Origin: a virus
Length of the DNA stretch: 31,802 nt
Reading direction: 5' to 3' (one strand)
IMG/VR virus record: IMGVR_UViG_3300000325_000268
Span: 1 to 31,802 of that record
The translations under genes and the position numbers were made by a program. Below the pieces are notes generated by a model. The model saw nothing but the letters and a program-made list of their open reading frames with translations. It did not search any database and had not been told where the DNA came from. This document shows, one piece after another, positions 1-8,137 of the stretch. Position 1 is the first letter of the stretch; every line of letters starts with the position of its first letter.

Positions 1-599
1 GGCAGGCTTAGGTCTCGCACCTTAAAATTAGCACTGGCTGGGTCTGCCCCAAGGCCAAATCCAGAATATGAACTACTCAAATAACCAGTTCCAGAATATT
101 CATTAGGGGGATTGGGGATACAAACATAGGGCGGTAGGTTGTTTCGTGGGCCAAATTCATGCGACACCACAGAGCCTATGCTTGGATACTGAAGTGCTGG
201 GCTGGGACGATAGCCAGTGAACATGTTATGAGTTCCACGTTCGTGAGCCGCTTCACCATGAGTCATGGATCGACAAATGGCAATCTTATCAGCTATCTTT
301 GCTGTATGTATCATTGTCTCATTAAGTCTGACTCCGGCAACATTAGTTTGAATACTACTCATCGGCCCACGATATTCAAGTGGAGCGAAGGGTTTCGGGT
401 CCCAAGTCTCTTGGTGAGCAGATCCTCCGGGAAGGTAAATAAATATAACGCTTTTAGCCTTCCCTTCTTTGCTCTCATAGAACTTCTGGTCTCCACGAGC
501 TTCTTGTATGCGGAAGTAGTCCGATAGAGAAAGTCCTAGCCCACCTAAGAATCCAACCTGCATAAACGATCTGCGACTTTGCATCTTTTTCCAGTCCAT
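1..599 (-). CDS. DUF1501 family protein with Tat-type leader, C-terminus cut by window edge
   Basis: About 199 residues are present; the rest lies beyond the window. The start has an AAGG ribosome site 7 nt upstream, built into the end of the preceding gene. Residues 8-20 contain a twin-arginine motif (SRRSFMQVG) followed by a Gly/Leu-rich hydrophobic stretch, so Tat export to the periplasm is likely. The body has DUF1501 hallmarks: a hydrophobic strand ending in YLPGGSAHQETWDPKP, a conserved region HERGTHNMFTGYRPS, and SIGSVVSHE. DUF1501 proteins have a sulfatase/alkaline-phosphatase-like fold; their reaction is not firmly known and they are very common in planctomycetes. It is a paralogue of the gene at 1985-3232, and both are odd cargo for a phage. 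The family call is confident; the biochemical role is not known. Confidence 0.88.
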   Translation of the reverse strand, partial: MDWKKMQSRRSFMQVGFLGGLGLSLSDYFRIQEARGDQKFYESKEGKAKSVIFIYLPGGSAHQETWDPKPFAPLEYRGPMSSIQTNVAGVRLNETMIHTAKIADKIAICRSMTHGEAAHERGTHNMFTGYRPSPALQYPSIGSVVSHEFGPRNNLPPYVCIPNPPNEYSGTGYLSSSYSGFGLGADPASANFKVRDLSL

Positions 600-603
600 T
601 ATC

Positions 604-1113
604 TTACCTTCTTATAAATCTGTTTCTATCTTCTAACGTTATTATCTCTCTATTGTTTAGTTCTGAGTCATAGAGTGTGTGAGTAGTAATTATCCACTTA
701 AATGACACATGTCTCATTATTTCGCTTGTAAAGTCATAGTATATACATGCCCATCCTTTTTTGGCTTTTGAAATGGCGGTCTTAATGATTCGTGTTTTTT
801 CAAGGTGGTTGTTTTCAACGACCACATAGTCTCTTACTACAAATCCAGAGCTTCTCCTGCTCGATCCTGTTCTTTGTCTCGTGTTAGGGTCTAGCACTGG
901 AGTAAGAATAGAATCTCTCCATTCCCACCAAACATACTGAATCATTCTTAACTTAGTTTCCCCCGTCGTGTCGTCTATTTTATATACATGATTTATCTCA
1001 AGGTAGTCACAAGACTCATACACTACAAGTCTTTCAGGTTTTCCCGATGAAACCAAGGCAATAGATAAGATTGCTAAAGCAATCGCACACAGCCTCTTTG
1101 TAACGCCTTTCAT
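604..1113 (-). CDS. Small secreted protein of unknown function
   Basis: 169 residues. The N-terminus is basic (MKGVTKRL) and followed by a hydrophobic segment at about residues 9-24 ending in SSG, a plausible Sec signal peptide. The mature part is rich in aromatic and basic residues (YVWWEWRDS, RQRTGSSRR), with no domain that I recognise. Its start overlaps the stop of the upstream gene by 4 nt (ATGA), and its own stop supplies the ribosome site for the DUF1501 gene 4 nt further on. The three genes are therefore probably one translationally coupled unit, and an exported protein next to a Tat-exported DUF1501 protein suggests a shared envelope location. That is inference from context. Confidence 0.7.
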   Translation of the reverse strand: MKGVTKRLCAIALAILSIALVSSGKPERLVVYESCDYLEINHVYKIDDTTGETKLRMIQYVWWEWRDSILTPVLDPNTRQRTGSSRRSSGFVVRDYVVVENNHLEKTRIIKTAISKAKKGWACIYYDFTSEIMRHVSFKWIITTHTLYDSELNNREIITLEDRNRFIRR

Positions 1114-1493
1114 TTTTTCCCCACTGGAATTAAAGTTCTACCGTTCTTTTTGTAGATACCTTTAAATTCATATTCATAAACCTCTCCGGTCTTGGGGTCT
1201 TTGTACTTAAAGGATGCGACGTCCTTCTCGGTGGGGACGCATTTTCCATCTTTTTCTACATACCCTTCGTTACAGTTGGGTGGGTATCCTGCTTTGTCGT
1301 CTGACTTCGACTTGTACTGCATAAGAAGAAAATCCGCCGCCTCGATAAGACTAATGTATTCTGTAGCCTTGCTCGTGCAAATAGCAGACCTTTGGGGTTG
1401 GTCTGGATATTCATTCTTCATAACGTCGTCGCTCATACAGCGAGACATGAATGTCTTAGGGTCTTCGCCCTTTTTCTTGGATGGCATTGGCAT
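1110..1493 (-). CDS. Phage protein with SRCMSD...QRSAIC motif
   Basis: 127 residues with a strong AGGAG ribosome site 8 nt before the start. The N-terminal motif (PMPSKKKGEDPKTFMSRCMS, then YPDQPQRSAIC) recurs in tailed-phage proteins, often in or near head-maturation proteins; I know it as a motif, not as a defined function. Residues 70-90 hold a second cysteine-containing segment (GYPPNCNEGYVEKDGKC), and the C-terminus is a charged KDPKTGEVYEYEF stretch. No signal peptide. It lies between two genes for exported proteins and overlaps both, so it belongs to the same transcript. It may be virion-associated, but nothing here proves it. Confidence 0.7.
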   Translation of the reverse strand: MPMPSKKKGEDPKTFMSRCMSDDVMKNEYPDQPQRSAICTSKATEYISLIEAADFLLMQYKSKSDDKAGYPPNCNEGYVEKDGKCVPTEKDVASFKYKDPKTGEVYEYEFKGIYKKNGRTLIPVGKK

Positions 1494-1653
1494 TGTTTTT
1501 GCTCCTTTCGTGTCTTAAATTTCTTTTCTCTATTTTTTCTAACTTACGGCTCTCACGCTTCATAAATCTATCTAGTTTATCAAACCCTGACACAGTGCCA
1601 GAACCGGCGATAGTAATAACTAGAATAAGTAACATCCTTGTAAGCTTATTCAT
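1456..1653 (-). CDS. Small exported or membrane-anchored basic protein
   Basis: 65 residues. AAGGAG lies 7 nt before the ATG. Residues 5-23 (TRMLLILVITIAGSGTVSG) form a hydrophobic signal or anchor segment. The remainder is a highly charged helix (KLDRFMKRESRKLEKIEKRN). The end overlaps the next gene by 38 nt in another frame. No family recognised. The shape (one hydrophobic helix, then a basic tail) is common among small phage membrane proteins such as spanin or accessory lysis parts, but there is no lipobox or other decisive feature. Confidence 0.6.
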   Translation of the reverse strand: MNKLTRMLLILVITIAGSGTVSGFDKLDRFMKRESRKLEKIEKRNLRHERSKNNANAIQEKGRRP

Positions 1654-1681
1654 AACAACTCCTTAATTATATTTCTGTCAT

Positions 1682-1798
1682 TTATCCAAATATCCATCCC
1701 AGTTTCCACCAAGCCAACAAAAAGATAGCTGATGCAACTAAAAAAAATAATATACCTGAAAGATGAAAGGCAGCCATTAGTGGTTTTAAAAATTTCAC
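1682..1798 (-). CDS. Tiny single-TM ORF
   Basis: A 38-codon frame opening with GTG at 1798 (an in-frame ATG follows at 1777, giving 31 residues). The product is almost entirely one hydrophobic helix (HLSGILFFLVASAIFLLAWW) with a short tail. The GTG sits 1 nt after the stop of the 57-residue ORF upstream, and a GGGA lies about 11 nt before it, so coupled translation is possible. It fills what would otherwise be a gap of about 330 nt. The support is hydrophobicity and position only. Confidence 0.35.
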   Translation of the reverse strand: MKFLKPLMAAFHLSGILFFLVASAIFLLAWWKLGWIFG

Positions 1799-1799
1799 T

Positions 1800-1973
1800 T
1801 TAGTTATAGTCCCGTTCAATTGCTTGAAGCCATTGGAGTTGTAAAAACTCTATAAATAACCCTTCGTCCATTTCAAACTCGACTTCACCGTTTTCATCTA
1901 TAGTGACTGATATATCTTTATTTTCAGATGCTAACTTTTGTAATTCCAATATAAAGTCAGGTTTATCTTTCAT
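1800..1973 (-). CDS. Small acidic hypothetical protein
   Basis: 57 residues, running from ATG at 1973 to TAA. An AAAGAGA ribosome-site-like run lies just upstream, and the start is 12 nt from the end of the DUF1501 gene at 1985-3232. The protein is acidic and looks like a small alpha/beta domain (a helix KPDFILELQKLAS, a strand pair ISVTIDENGEVEFEMDE, then a helix). No family recognised. The balanced composition and good position favour a real gene. Confidence 0.5.
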   Translation of the reverse strand: MKDKPDFILELQKLASENKDISVTIDENGEVEFEMDEGLFIEFLQLQWLQAIERDYN

Positions 1974-1984
1974 GCCAATCTCTT

Positions 1985-3232
1985 TTATAGTATGACCTTA
2001 GCTTCACCTTCTAACAAATATCTTGGACGGCCACCATTATCTGTTCTCATAGTTTGTTTGTCTATTCCAAAGTGATCAAACAGAGTCGCTTGAAGATCAA
2101 GTGGGCCAACAGGATTTTCTATCGGGCTATATGACCTGTCTGCTACCCCAATGGTTCTGCCAGACTGGTATTCCCCACCAGCCATAAGCATTGGGGTAAT
2201 TGAAGGCCAGTGATCCCTGCCTGAATTGGCATTGATTTTAGTTCTTCCAAACTCACCAGTAACAACAAGAATAATTTTCTCATTTAGCCCACGATCCCAA
2301 ACGTCTTGTAGGAATCCAGCTATAGCCTTGTCAACTGGGGGAGCTTTAGTTTTCATGGCTGTAGAGATAGTGCTATGCATATCCCACCCACCATAAGTAA
2401 GGGTTATGAAACGGGTTCCGTGTTCTGCAAGTCTTCTAGCAAGAAGCAGTTGTGTTCCTATGGCGTCGGAACCATAAAGAGCCTTTGTTTTTTCATCTTC
2501 TTTATCTAGATCAAAGGCGTCTTTAGCAGACCCAAGAATTACATCATAGGCTTGGCCCTTATAGAACTCTGAGGACTCTGCCCCATTGCCAGAAATTCTA
2601 GTTGCGTCCAGAGCATTTAACAAGCCCTTTCTGCTGGTGAACCTGTTCATTTCTATTCGGGGTGTAAGATTGTCTTTATTGGATGGGTCAAAAGGTTTAT
2701 ATGCCCCTCCAAGCCAAGACCCCTCGTCTCCTTCTATCTTTCCTTGTTTGACATAGGTGGGCATGCCGTTTTCTGAATGATTAGTTCCATAGACAGCAGA
2801 CACGATAGACCCAAAAGAAGGGTGCTTTGTCATAGACGTAGTAGTTCTATCTGCGTTATAATGTCCAGTCATCATAAAGTGAGTTCCCTGCCTGTGGGAA
2901 GAGTCTTTATGGCTGAAAGAGTTTATTACGTTTAGCTTGCTCGTATGTTTGGAAAGCTCTTTCCAATCAGCACCAAGAGAGATGTTAGTTTTTGAATCAT
3001 ATATCCTACCATTTACCGGTTGCCATTCTGAAGGAACATTATCTAACGGGGCGTGAAATGTTTCAAACTGAGTCGGGCCTCCACCAAGCCATAGCCAGAC
3101 AACTGTTTTGTCTTTATACGCGACGGCTCCATCTTGCGAGAAAGCCTTGTCAGAAAGACCAACAGCTGACATCCCTGCCCCAATTCCGCCGACCCGTAAA
3201 AAATCTCGCCTATTGTAGAAAAAATCTAACAT
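1985..3232 (-). CDS. DUF1501 family protein with Tat-type leader (complete)
   Basis: 415 residues, which looks complete for a DUF1501 protein. AGAGAGG lies 7 nt before the ATG. Residues 7-30 form a twin-arginine leader (NRRDFLRVGG, then GIGAGMSAVG). Family landmarks follow in order: VVWLWLGGGPTQFETF near residue 45, SHRQGTHFMMTGHY near residue 112, HPSFGSIVSAVYG, a central GTRFITLTYGGWDMH, and VVTGEFGRTKINANSGRDHW near residue 325, which resembles the conserved late DUF1501 motif. The family is alkaline-phosphatase/sulfatase-like and mostly planctomycetal; substrate unknown. It is clearly related to the truncated gene at 1-599, so the phage carries two divergent copies. It probably acts in the host periplasm after Tat export. 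Confidence 0.92.
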   Translation of the reverse strand: MLDFFYNRRDFLRVGGIGAGMSAVGLSDKAFSQDGAVAYKDKTVVWLWLGGGPTQFETFHAPLDNVPSEWQPVNGRIYDSKTNISLGADWKELSKHTSKLNVINSFSHKDSSHRQGTHFMMTGHYNADRTTTSMTKHPSFGSIVSAVYGTNHSENGMPTYVKQGKIEGDEGSWLGGAYKPFDPSNKDNLTPRIEMNRFTSRKGLLNALDATRISGNGAESSEFYKGQAYDVILGSAKDAFDLDKEDEKTKALYGSDAIGTQLLLARRLAEHGTRFITLTYGGWDMHSTISTAMKTKAPPVDKAIAGFLQDVWDRGLNEKIILVVTGEFGRTKINANSGRDHWPSITPMLMAGGEYQSGRTIGVADRSYSPIENPVGPLDLQATLFDHFGIDKQTMRTDNGGRPRYLLEGEAKVIL

Positions 3233-3252
3233 TTTACGCCTCTCTGTGCTTG

Positions 3253-4293
3253 TTAACCGGGTGCTTCGTAATAGCCTATATTGAATCCTTCTCTAGTGCA
3301 CTCTTCTAAGGTCTTCTGCATACCGTGTTTTTTAAGGTGCTCCTCTATATATATACACATTTTTTGGTCAGTTTCGGGCCAATCATTTTTACAAAAATGG
3401 CACAGGGACTTACATTTCCAGTGAGTTCTATTCTGAGATAATAGTTTTGGGGCGTGGTTTTGCTTAATTTCCTCAAATCTAACCCGTAGCATCTCCAAAA
3501 ATCTCGCTTCGTCACTCTTGTCGAAGGGCATACTAAAAGGCTGAGGGTCTATCTTGCCGTCTGTATCTTTGCAAAAGAAGATACTCATAATTCTGTTTGG
3601 AAAATCTGGATAGAGCTTGGAGATGGCATAATAATAGAGAAGGAGTTGTGGATCATTCATTAGTTTTTCAAAGTTCTTTTCTTCACCAGTAGCCCAATCA
3701 AGTCGCCGCCCTGTTTTCCAGTCAATCACCTCTATTGTATCGTCTGAAACTTTAGTAACTAGGTCTATAGTTCCTTTTATTGCCAGTTGCCCTTCAAGAA
3801 CTTCACCATTTGGCATTTCATACTCAAATTTAGCCCAATCTTCTTCAATTGCAATGTCAAAGTGAGGTTCTGGGTGGTGGATATCTCTATTACGAGGGTC
3901 AAATTGGCCATCGTTATGCTTGAGCATAAGCCAAGTTATCTTAGATACCTCTTTTCTGTCTGCGGGTCTCCACGTATGCTTAGAATTTTTACCATACGAT
4001 TCAAAGCTTAAATCAGCTATAGCCTCTACACAATCATCCGTATAGAGATCGTCTTTTGAAAACTTCACCGCACCAATTGCATCATCATTCACTTTTAAGT
4101 ACTTAACGCGAGGCTTATCTTGCTGATACTTTTTAAGACCAGCAAGAACCTCCATCACTTTGTGCACAATTGTGCCCAGTTCAGCCTTTTTACCACTATC
4201 AGACTGATGCCCAAGTACATATGTAATAAAATATTGCATCTGACAATAGGCGTAGTTGTTATAGCTTGAACTTCTAACGTAGGTAATTAACAT
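3253..4293 (-). CDS. RecB/Cas4-like PD-(D/E)XK nuclease with Fe-S cysteines
   Basis: 346 residues. The N-terminal SSSYNNYAYCQMQYF places a cysteine at residue 17, as in Cas4 and AddB nucleases. GTIVHKVME gives the conserved histidine. GTIDLV followed by IEVIDWKTG forms the D...(E)xK catalytic core near residues 175-195, and QLLLYYYAI is the usual following helix. Near the C-terminus, cysteines 294, 298, 301 and 313 (KCKSLCHFC, then KMC) complete a likely 4Fe-4S site together with Cys17. Such nucleases process DNA ends in recombination or replication. An AGAGGG ribosome site lies in the tail of the dNMP kinase gene, which it overlaps by 7 nt. The family is clear; the exact phage role is inferred. 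Confidence 0.85.
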   Translation of the reverse strand: MLITYVRSSSYNNYAYCQMQYFITYVLGHQSDSGKKAELGTIVHKVMEVLAGLKKYQQDKPRVKYLKVNDDAIGAVKFSKDDLYTDDCVEAIADLSFESYGKNSKHTWRPADRKEVSKITWLMLKHNDGQFDPRNRDIHHPEPHFDIAIEEDWAKFEYEMPNGEVLEGQLAIKGTIDLVTKVSDDTIEVIDWKTGRRLDWATGEEKNFEKLMNDPQLLLYYYAISKLYPDFPNRIMSIFFCKDTDGKIDPQPFSMPFDKSDEARFLEMLRVRFEEIKQNHAPKLLSQNRTHWKCKSLCHFCKNDWPETDQKMCIYIEEHLKKHGMQKTLEECTREGFNIGYYEAPG

Positions 4294-5078
4294 GTTTCCC
4301 TCTGCATCTTTGTATAAAGAGACTTGACCTTACTCACAAGAGCGTCAATATTACCCTCTTTATTATCAATATAGTGTTTGAAATTATAATTATCTAGAGC
4401 AATTTCGCTGGGGTGGTTATCTTCTTTGATTACTCTAGTGAGCCTAATAACAGTTCCTCCTGCGTCCTCTATTGCTTTTGCCTCGTTTGGAAATCTTACA
4501 TCGGCAATAATGGCTAATTCAGATTGTTCCTGTGTCATTTTTTTGATCGTGCTATTTACCCAAACTGAGCCGTATATCTTACGCATTATATCTGTACCAA
4601 GGACTTGCATAAATTCGCGGGCGGTCATTGGGCCTTCTTTCCAACCCCTGCTTTTTTTAGCATCGACCGGTAAAAGCTTTTTCATGAAGCTAGAATTAAT
4701 TGCCTTTGGCATGTTTTCCCATAGTAAGTGTTTTTGCTTCTTGTTTTTTTGATTGTCTGTACCCCACAGTGACTCAGTAGGGATATCGAACAACTCTTGA
4801 CATATGGATTTTAAATTATCTGCAAAGCTATAAAGCTTAACAAAAGGCCACATGTTGTATTCCGCGTAATCAACAAACGCTTCATCCCGTCTGGCTATAT
4901 CGAATTCTCCCCACCCTTCGTTGCCTCCTTCGTCACTAGTCAAAACGGTTAGTTGGCCGTTTGCACCAATGTCGAATTCCTTGAGAGCCTTTTGTTCTTT
5001 AAGCACTATCCCGTGTAGTATGTTGGCAGCGGTGTTTTTCCCGCTTTGTTTTCTTCCCGAAATACCAATAATTTTCAT
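4287..5078 (-). CDS. Deoxynucleoside monophosphate kinase
   Basis: 263 residues. The ATG at 5078 overlaps the primase stop (TAATG) and has AGGA 8 nt upstream; an ATG three codons earlier is less well placed. The P-loop GRKQSGKN is at residues 8-15. YSFADNLKSIC, then TAREFMQVLGTDIMRKIY, then IIADVRFPNEAKAI, match the T4 gp1-type dNMP kinase family, which phosphorylates dNMPs (in T4 dGMP, dTMP and hm-dCMP) to diphosphates. Its position between the primase and the RecB-like nuclease, together with NrdAB and dCMP deaminase elsewhere, fits a phage nucleotide-supply pathway. Confidence 0.85.
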   Translation of the reverse strand: MKIIGISGRKQSGKNTAANILHGIVLKEQKALKEFDIGANGQLTVLTSDEGGNEGWGEFDIARRDEAFVDYAEYNMWPFVKLYSFADNLKSICQELFDIPTESLWGTDNQKNKKQKHLLWENMPKAINSSFMKKLLPVDAKKSRGWKEGPMTAREFMQVLGTDIMRKIYGSVWVNSTIKKMTQEQSELAIIADVRFPNEAKAIEDAGGTVIRLTRVIKEDNHPSEIALDNYNFKHYIDNKEGNIDALVSKVKSLYTKMQRETC

Positions 5079-6121
5079 TAGTAACATCCTCGCAAATCTA
5101 TTAAAATTTCACTCTTTATTTTTTCTGTCTTCATGTCTCCCAGATCCTTGGTATGCATCTGGGGGAAGGTTAGGTTAAATAACCTGCTCATGCCCCTGTT
5201 TATCTTTATCTTTGATTCTCTACCAGCCTGATCGTTGTCCGTTAAAATTACCAGTGCGGTGATTCCGCTTTTTATTAAAAGGGATTTTTGGGTTTCAGAG
5301 ATGTCTTTTCCAAACAAGCCAACCGCGTTTTTGACACCAGCTTCGTGTAGCTTCCAGACGTCTCCCTGCCCCTCTACTAAAAACATGCACGACTTTTGCT
5401 TAGCTGCTTCAATTGCATTGTCATAATTGTAGAGGTAATCAGTTTTTCTTAAACCTTCGGAAAATAAATATTTCGGTATCATCCAGTTTTTTGTTGACCT
5501 TGCTATATATCCAACCTGATCATTTTTGAAATGAATGGGAATAATTGATCGATTACGCATGGGGGAAAGCCTATCTAAACAATCTTCTACCATGAAATGC
5601 TGAAGGGTTTTAGGCCTGAAACCTCGTATCTCAAAGTATGGCGAGCTGCCACAGGTAACAACTGGCACAAACCGGCTGGCAGAGTCCTCTCTTTTTCTTT
5701 TCTTTTTAAAAATTTTAACAACGTTGCTAAAGGCATCACCTTCCGTAGCTTTTGGTTTAACGTTAGCATGGGTTTTTGCACCGTCTACATTATAAAGGTT
5801 ACAAATATATCTTAGTACATCTGAAAACGTGGATGGTTGATCGCTTGACGACAACACTCCTCCGACAAAACCGAAGATGTCAGTGTTGTACTCTTCATGA
5901 CACCCACGCGTCCAGCATCTCCAAGCTTGCTTTGTGAGTGATATGGACAATCCCTGCTTATTATCGCTACCCTCATGGATCGGGCAGCACATAAATATAT
6001 TATCCGCAACCTGCTCATACTCCAAGCTAAAATTGTCTAAAAGTATCTCTGGGTTGTCGAAAATTATTTGTTTGACCTTCTGGAGGTCAAGGGTTTTAGC
6101 TCTTGCTTTTGGTGAACTCAT
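5078..6121 (-). CDS. DnaG-like primase (CHC2 zinc finger plus TOPRIM)
   Basis: 347 residues from ATG 6121. I prefer this start because a small membrane-protein gene occupies the upstream frame to 6096; an in-frame ATG at 6151 has no ribosome site. The zinc site is C46-x2-H49 (CCPIHEG) with C69 and C74 (RCWTRGC), the CHC2 pattern. The TOPRIM signatures are FLVEGQGDVWKL (acidic Glu), VILTDNDQAGRE (DxD-like) and KDLGDM. A primase lays RNA primers for lagging-strand synthesis together with the DnaB helicase encoded just upstream. It is shorter than cellular DnaG and lacks an obvious helicase-binding C-terminal domain, as is usual for phage primases. Confidence 0.9.
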   Translation of the reverse strand: MSSPKARAKTLDLQKVKQIIFDNPEILLDNFSLEYEQVADNIFMCCPIHEGSDNKQGLSISLTKQAWRCWTRGCHEEYNTDIFGFVGGVLSSSDQPSTFSDVLRYICNLYNVDGAKTHANVKPKATEGDAFSNVVKIFKKKRKREDSASRFVPVVTCGSSPYFEIRGFRPKTLQHFMVEDCLDRLSPMRNRSIIPIHFKNDQVGYIARSTKNWMIPKYLFSEGLRKTDYLYNYDNAIEAAKQKSCMFLVEGQGDVWKLHEAGVKNAVGLFGKDISETQKSLLIKSGITALVILTDNDQAGRESKIKINRGMSRLFNLTFPQMHTKDLGDMKTEKIKSEILIDLRGCY

Positions 6122-6257
6122 ACCATAAAAATCCCATATTGGCTGTTGCATATGCTAGCCATATTAGTGCGTGGGGAAAATCTTTTTGCCTTATGTTATC
6201 CACAGCACAGGCTATATAACAAAGGGTGGAAATCGTTATTGCGTATGTTACTAACAT
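6096..6257 (-). CDS. Small membrane protein between helicase and primase
   Basis: 53 residues, ATG 6257 to TAA 6096, with AGGCGG about 9 nt before the start. It has two hydrophobic helices (LVTYAITISTLCYIACAV and ALIWLAYATANMGFLWYEF) joined by DNIRQKDFPH. The pattern (helix, short charged turn, then ALxWxxYAxANxGxxW) matches a small membrane protein I recall from several tailed phages, always without a known function. It overlaps the primase start by 26 nt. The intact frame, ribosome site and two-helix layout make it a good gene despite its size. Confidence 0.65.
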   Translation of the reverse strand: MLVTYAITISTLCYIACAVDNIRQKDFPHALIWLAYATANMGFLWYEFTKSKS

Positions 6258-6285
6258 GTTTTAATACCGCCTTTAAACTTCATAT

Positions 6286-7731
6286 TTAATCCTCCTCTTC
6301 TGCGTCAAATGGTAAATCTGACCCCTCGATAACGCCCCCTTCGGGAGACGAGCGAATTTCATCTCTGGTTCTTAGTTCGTATAATTGTGCATGAGAACCA
6401 ACCATGTTCATATTAATGTAATTGCCATCCAATAAACCGGCTCCATGTCTAGCTTTTAATGTTACTAGCTTTCTATTGCCTGCACTTGGGCCGTCCTCAG
6501 CCAGCTCCTCTGCTGATTTTAATTTAAATATGGAGAATGACGTGCACAACCAAATAAGCCTGTCAGAGCCGCTTACGGCGTCCGTAGACTCCTTTGTGAT
6601 TCCGTCTCGGTTCAACTGAACGAAAGATAGACATGGGAAATCAAACTTAACCGCTAAGTTGTGAAGGTTAGTGATTTGAAACCCGAGAGCCTGATATTCT
6701 TGAATGTTGTGGCTAATAGAACCAGATGACATAAGTTTAAGATAGTCGTAAACAACTAAGCAATCGTTTGTTCGACCGTACTCATCTTGCCCCACATTTT
6801 GAATAACCCATCGTTTAATTATATTTATGATAGATTCAAACGGTGCTCCAGATACGCTTACGTAGGTGTACGGAATGTCCCTGATTTCTTCCATAGCCTT
6901 TTTGACCCTGATTAGTTTTTCATCGTCTTCGGAAAACTTTCCAGTAGCAACTTCTTCGATTGGTACACCGCTAATATTAGAAACGATTCTATTTAAATGG
7001 TCTTCTTTACACATCTCGGTATCCAGCATTAAAACTGGTATACCCTTACGAGCGTTGCTCAACGCGACGTTGTCGGCAAAAACAGATTTTCCAATTCCCG
7101 GTCGTGCAGATACAAGATCAACGCACTTTCTGCGTAACCCTCCTCCTATCACAGTATCAAAACGAGGGAAACCGCTAGATATACCGATTTGGTCACACTT
7201 GTTTTCGATTAGAAATTCTAGATACTCATCAATGTCATCGCCAAGCTTTTCTGGTTTTTGCCCAGCGTCGTCTTCACGCAGAAACTCCATGATTGGATTC
7301 TCCACGAGACCGATAATTTCATCAATACTTTCATCACCTTTAATTGAGCCTACATCTTTTCCAATCTTACTGGCGATGCGTCTCGCTTTTCTAGCAAATT
7401 CAAACTTCTTTATTTGTGCGGCAAAATGTACTACGTTCTCTTTCTTGATTGGGAATTCCATCAAGGAGTCGATATACTCTAGCTCGCTTTTAGTTTGAAT
7501 TGTTTCTGATAAACTCAGCTGTTCGGCAGCAGATAAAATTGCTGGAAGATCAACCTGTGCCTCACTTTTTAGTATCTTCTCGACACACTTGTAAATCACT
7601 TGATTATTTTGATGCGTAAAACTACTATGACTTAAGAAGTCAGATATTTCAACATATGATTCAAGGCCATAGGCAAACAGGCCTGCCAAAACAGCACGCT
7701 CCGCACCTACATCCGCTAACTTAGAGTCCAT
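6286..7731 (-). CDS. Replicative DNA helicase, DnaB family
   Basis: 481 residues from ATG 7731, which has AGGA 8 nt upstream and follows the previous stop directly; an earlier ATG at 7773 lacks a ribosome site. The N-terminal domain (AERAVLAGLF, then a helical bundle to about residue 120) is DnaB-like. The RecA-type motor has Walker A ARPGIGKS at 209-216, Walker B CLVVYDYLKL near 325-333, FVQLNRDG (H3-like) and the arginine-finger region KARHGAG. The C-terminus is acidic (FDAEEED). It unwinds DNA at the fork and works with the primase downstream. Its place between recombinase and primase genes is typical of phage replication clusters. Confidence 0.93.
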   Translation of the reverse strand: MDSKLADVGAERAVLAGLFAYGLESYVEISDFLSHSSFTHQNNQVIYKCVEKILKSEAQVDLPAILSAAEQLSLSETIQTKSELEYIDSLMEFPIKKENVVHFAAQIKKFEFARKARRIASKIGKDVGSIKGDESIDEIIGLVENPIMEFLREDDAGQKPEKLGDDIDEYLEFLIENKCDQIGISSGFPRFDTVIGGGLRRKCVDLVSARPGIGKSVFADNVALSNARKGIPVLMLDTEMCKEDHLNRIVSNISGVPIEEVATGKFSEDDEKLIRVKKAMEEIRDIPYTYVSVSGAPFESIINIIKRWVIQNVGQDEYGRTNDCLVVYDYLKLMSSGSISHNIQEYQALGFQITNLHNLAVKFDFPCLSFVQLNRDGITKESTDAVSGSDRLIWLCTSFSIFKLKSAEELAEDGPSAGNRKLVTLKARHGAGLLDGNYINMNMVGSHAQLYELRTRDEIRSSPEGGVIEGSDLPFDAEEED

Positions 7732-7732
7732 T

Positions 7733-8137
7733 TTATCTTCCTGTGCAACGGTTACATCTTGTAAATTCGCCATATATTAGGCTTTGATTGATGTGGAAAC
7801 TTTTACCACAAACGTGACACTCAACCATAACCTTGTTGGGTTTGCCTCGCTGTCGGGGTGTTTTCATTCCCTCAAATTTTTGATAGTCAAAATCAGTATC
7901 TTTCTCTTCGCCCTGATCTGTCCATTGATTCTTTTGGAACTTTACTGGGCTTTTTCTACTTTTACCCTTTTGTTTTCTGTTAACCGAAAAGTCTTCTTTG
8001 ACCTTCGGGTGAGGAGGGGGCTTCGACGAACCTGTGTCAGATGCCTCTTCTTCTTGTGACGACAAGAGATCGTCTGTAAGTTTTTGTTTTTGCTCTGGGG
8101 TTAATGCCTCAAGCAGGTTCTTTAAAATATCATTCAT
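7733..8137 (-). CDS. Zinc-ribbon protein upstream of helicase, possible loader
   Basis: 134 residues, coupled to the gene before by an ATGA overlap and ending 1 nt before the helicase start. The N-terminus is a short helix (LLEALTPEQKQKLTDDLL), the middle is a long Ser/Pro/Lys-rich linker likely to be disordered, and the C-terminus has a four-cysteine zinc ribbon (CHVCGKSFHINQ, then RCNRCTGR). I do not recognise a named family. A linker protein with a zinc knuckle directly before DnaB could be a helicase-loading or fork-associated factor, but this is inferred from position only. Confidence 0.65.
   Translation of the reverse strand: MNDILKNLLEALTPEQKQKLTDDLLSSQEEEASDTGSSKPPPHPKVKEDFSVNRKQKGKSRKSPVKFQKNQWTDQGEEKDTDFDYQKFEGMKTPRQRGKPNKVMVECHVCGKSFHINQSLIYGEFTRCNRCTGR

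Noticed and set aside
159-527. Plus-strand open frame of 122 codons
   Set aside because: It is antisense to the DUF1501 coding sequence, which has clear motifs, and its product shows no domain.
6866-7498. Plus-strand open frame of 210 codons
   Set aside because: It is the complement of the DnaB helicase gene. The product is Ser/Ile/Phe-rich without motifs, typical of an antisense shadow.
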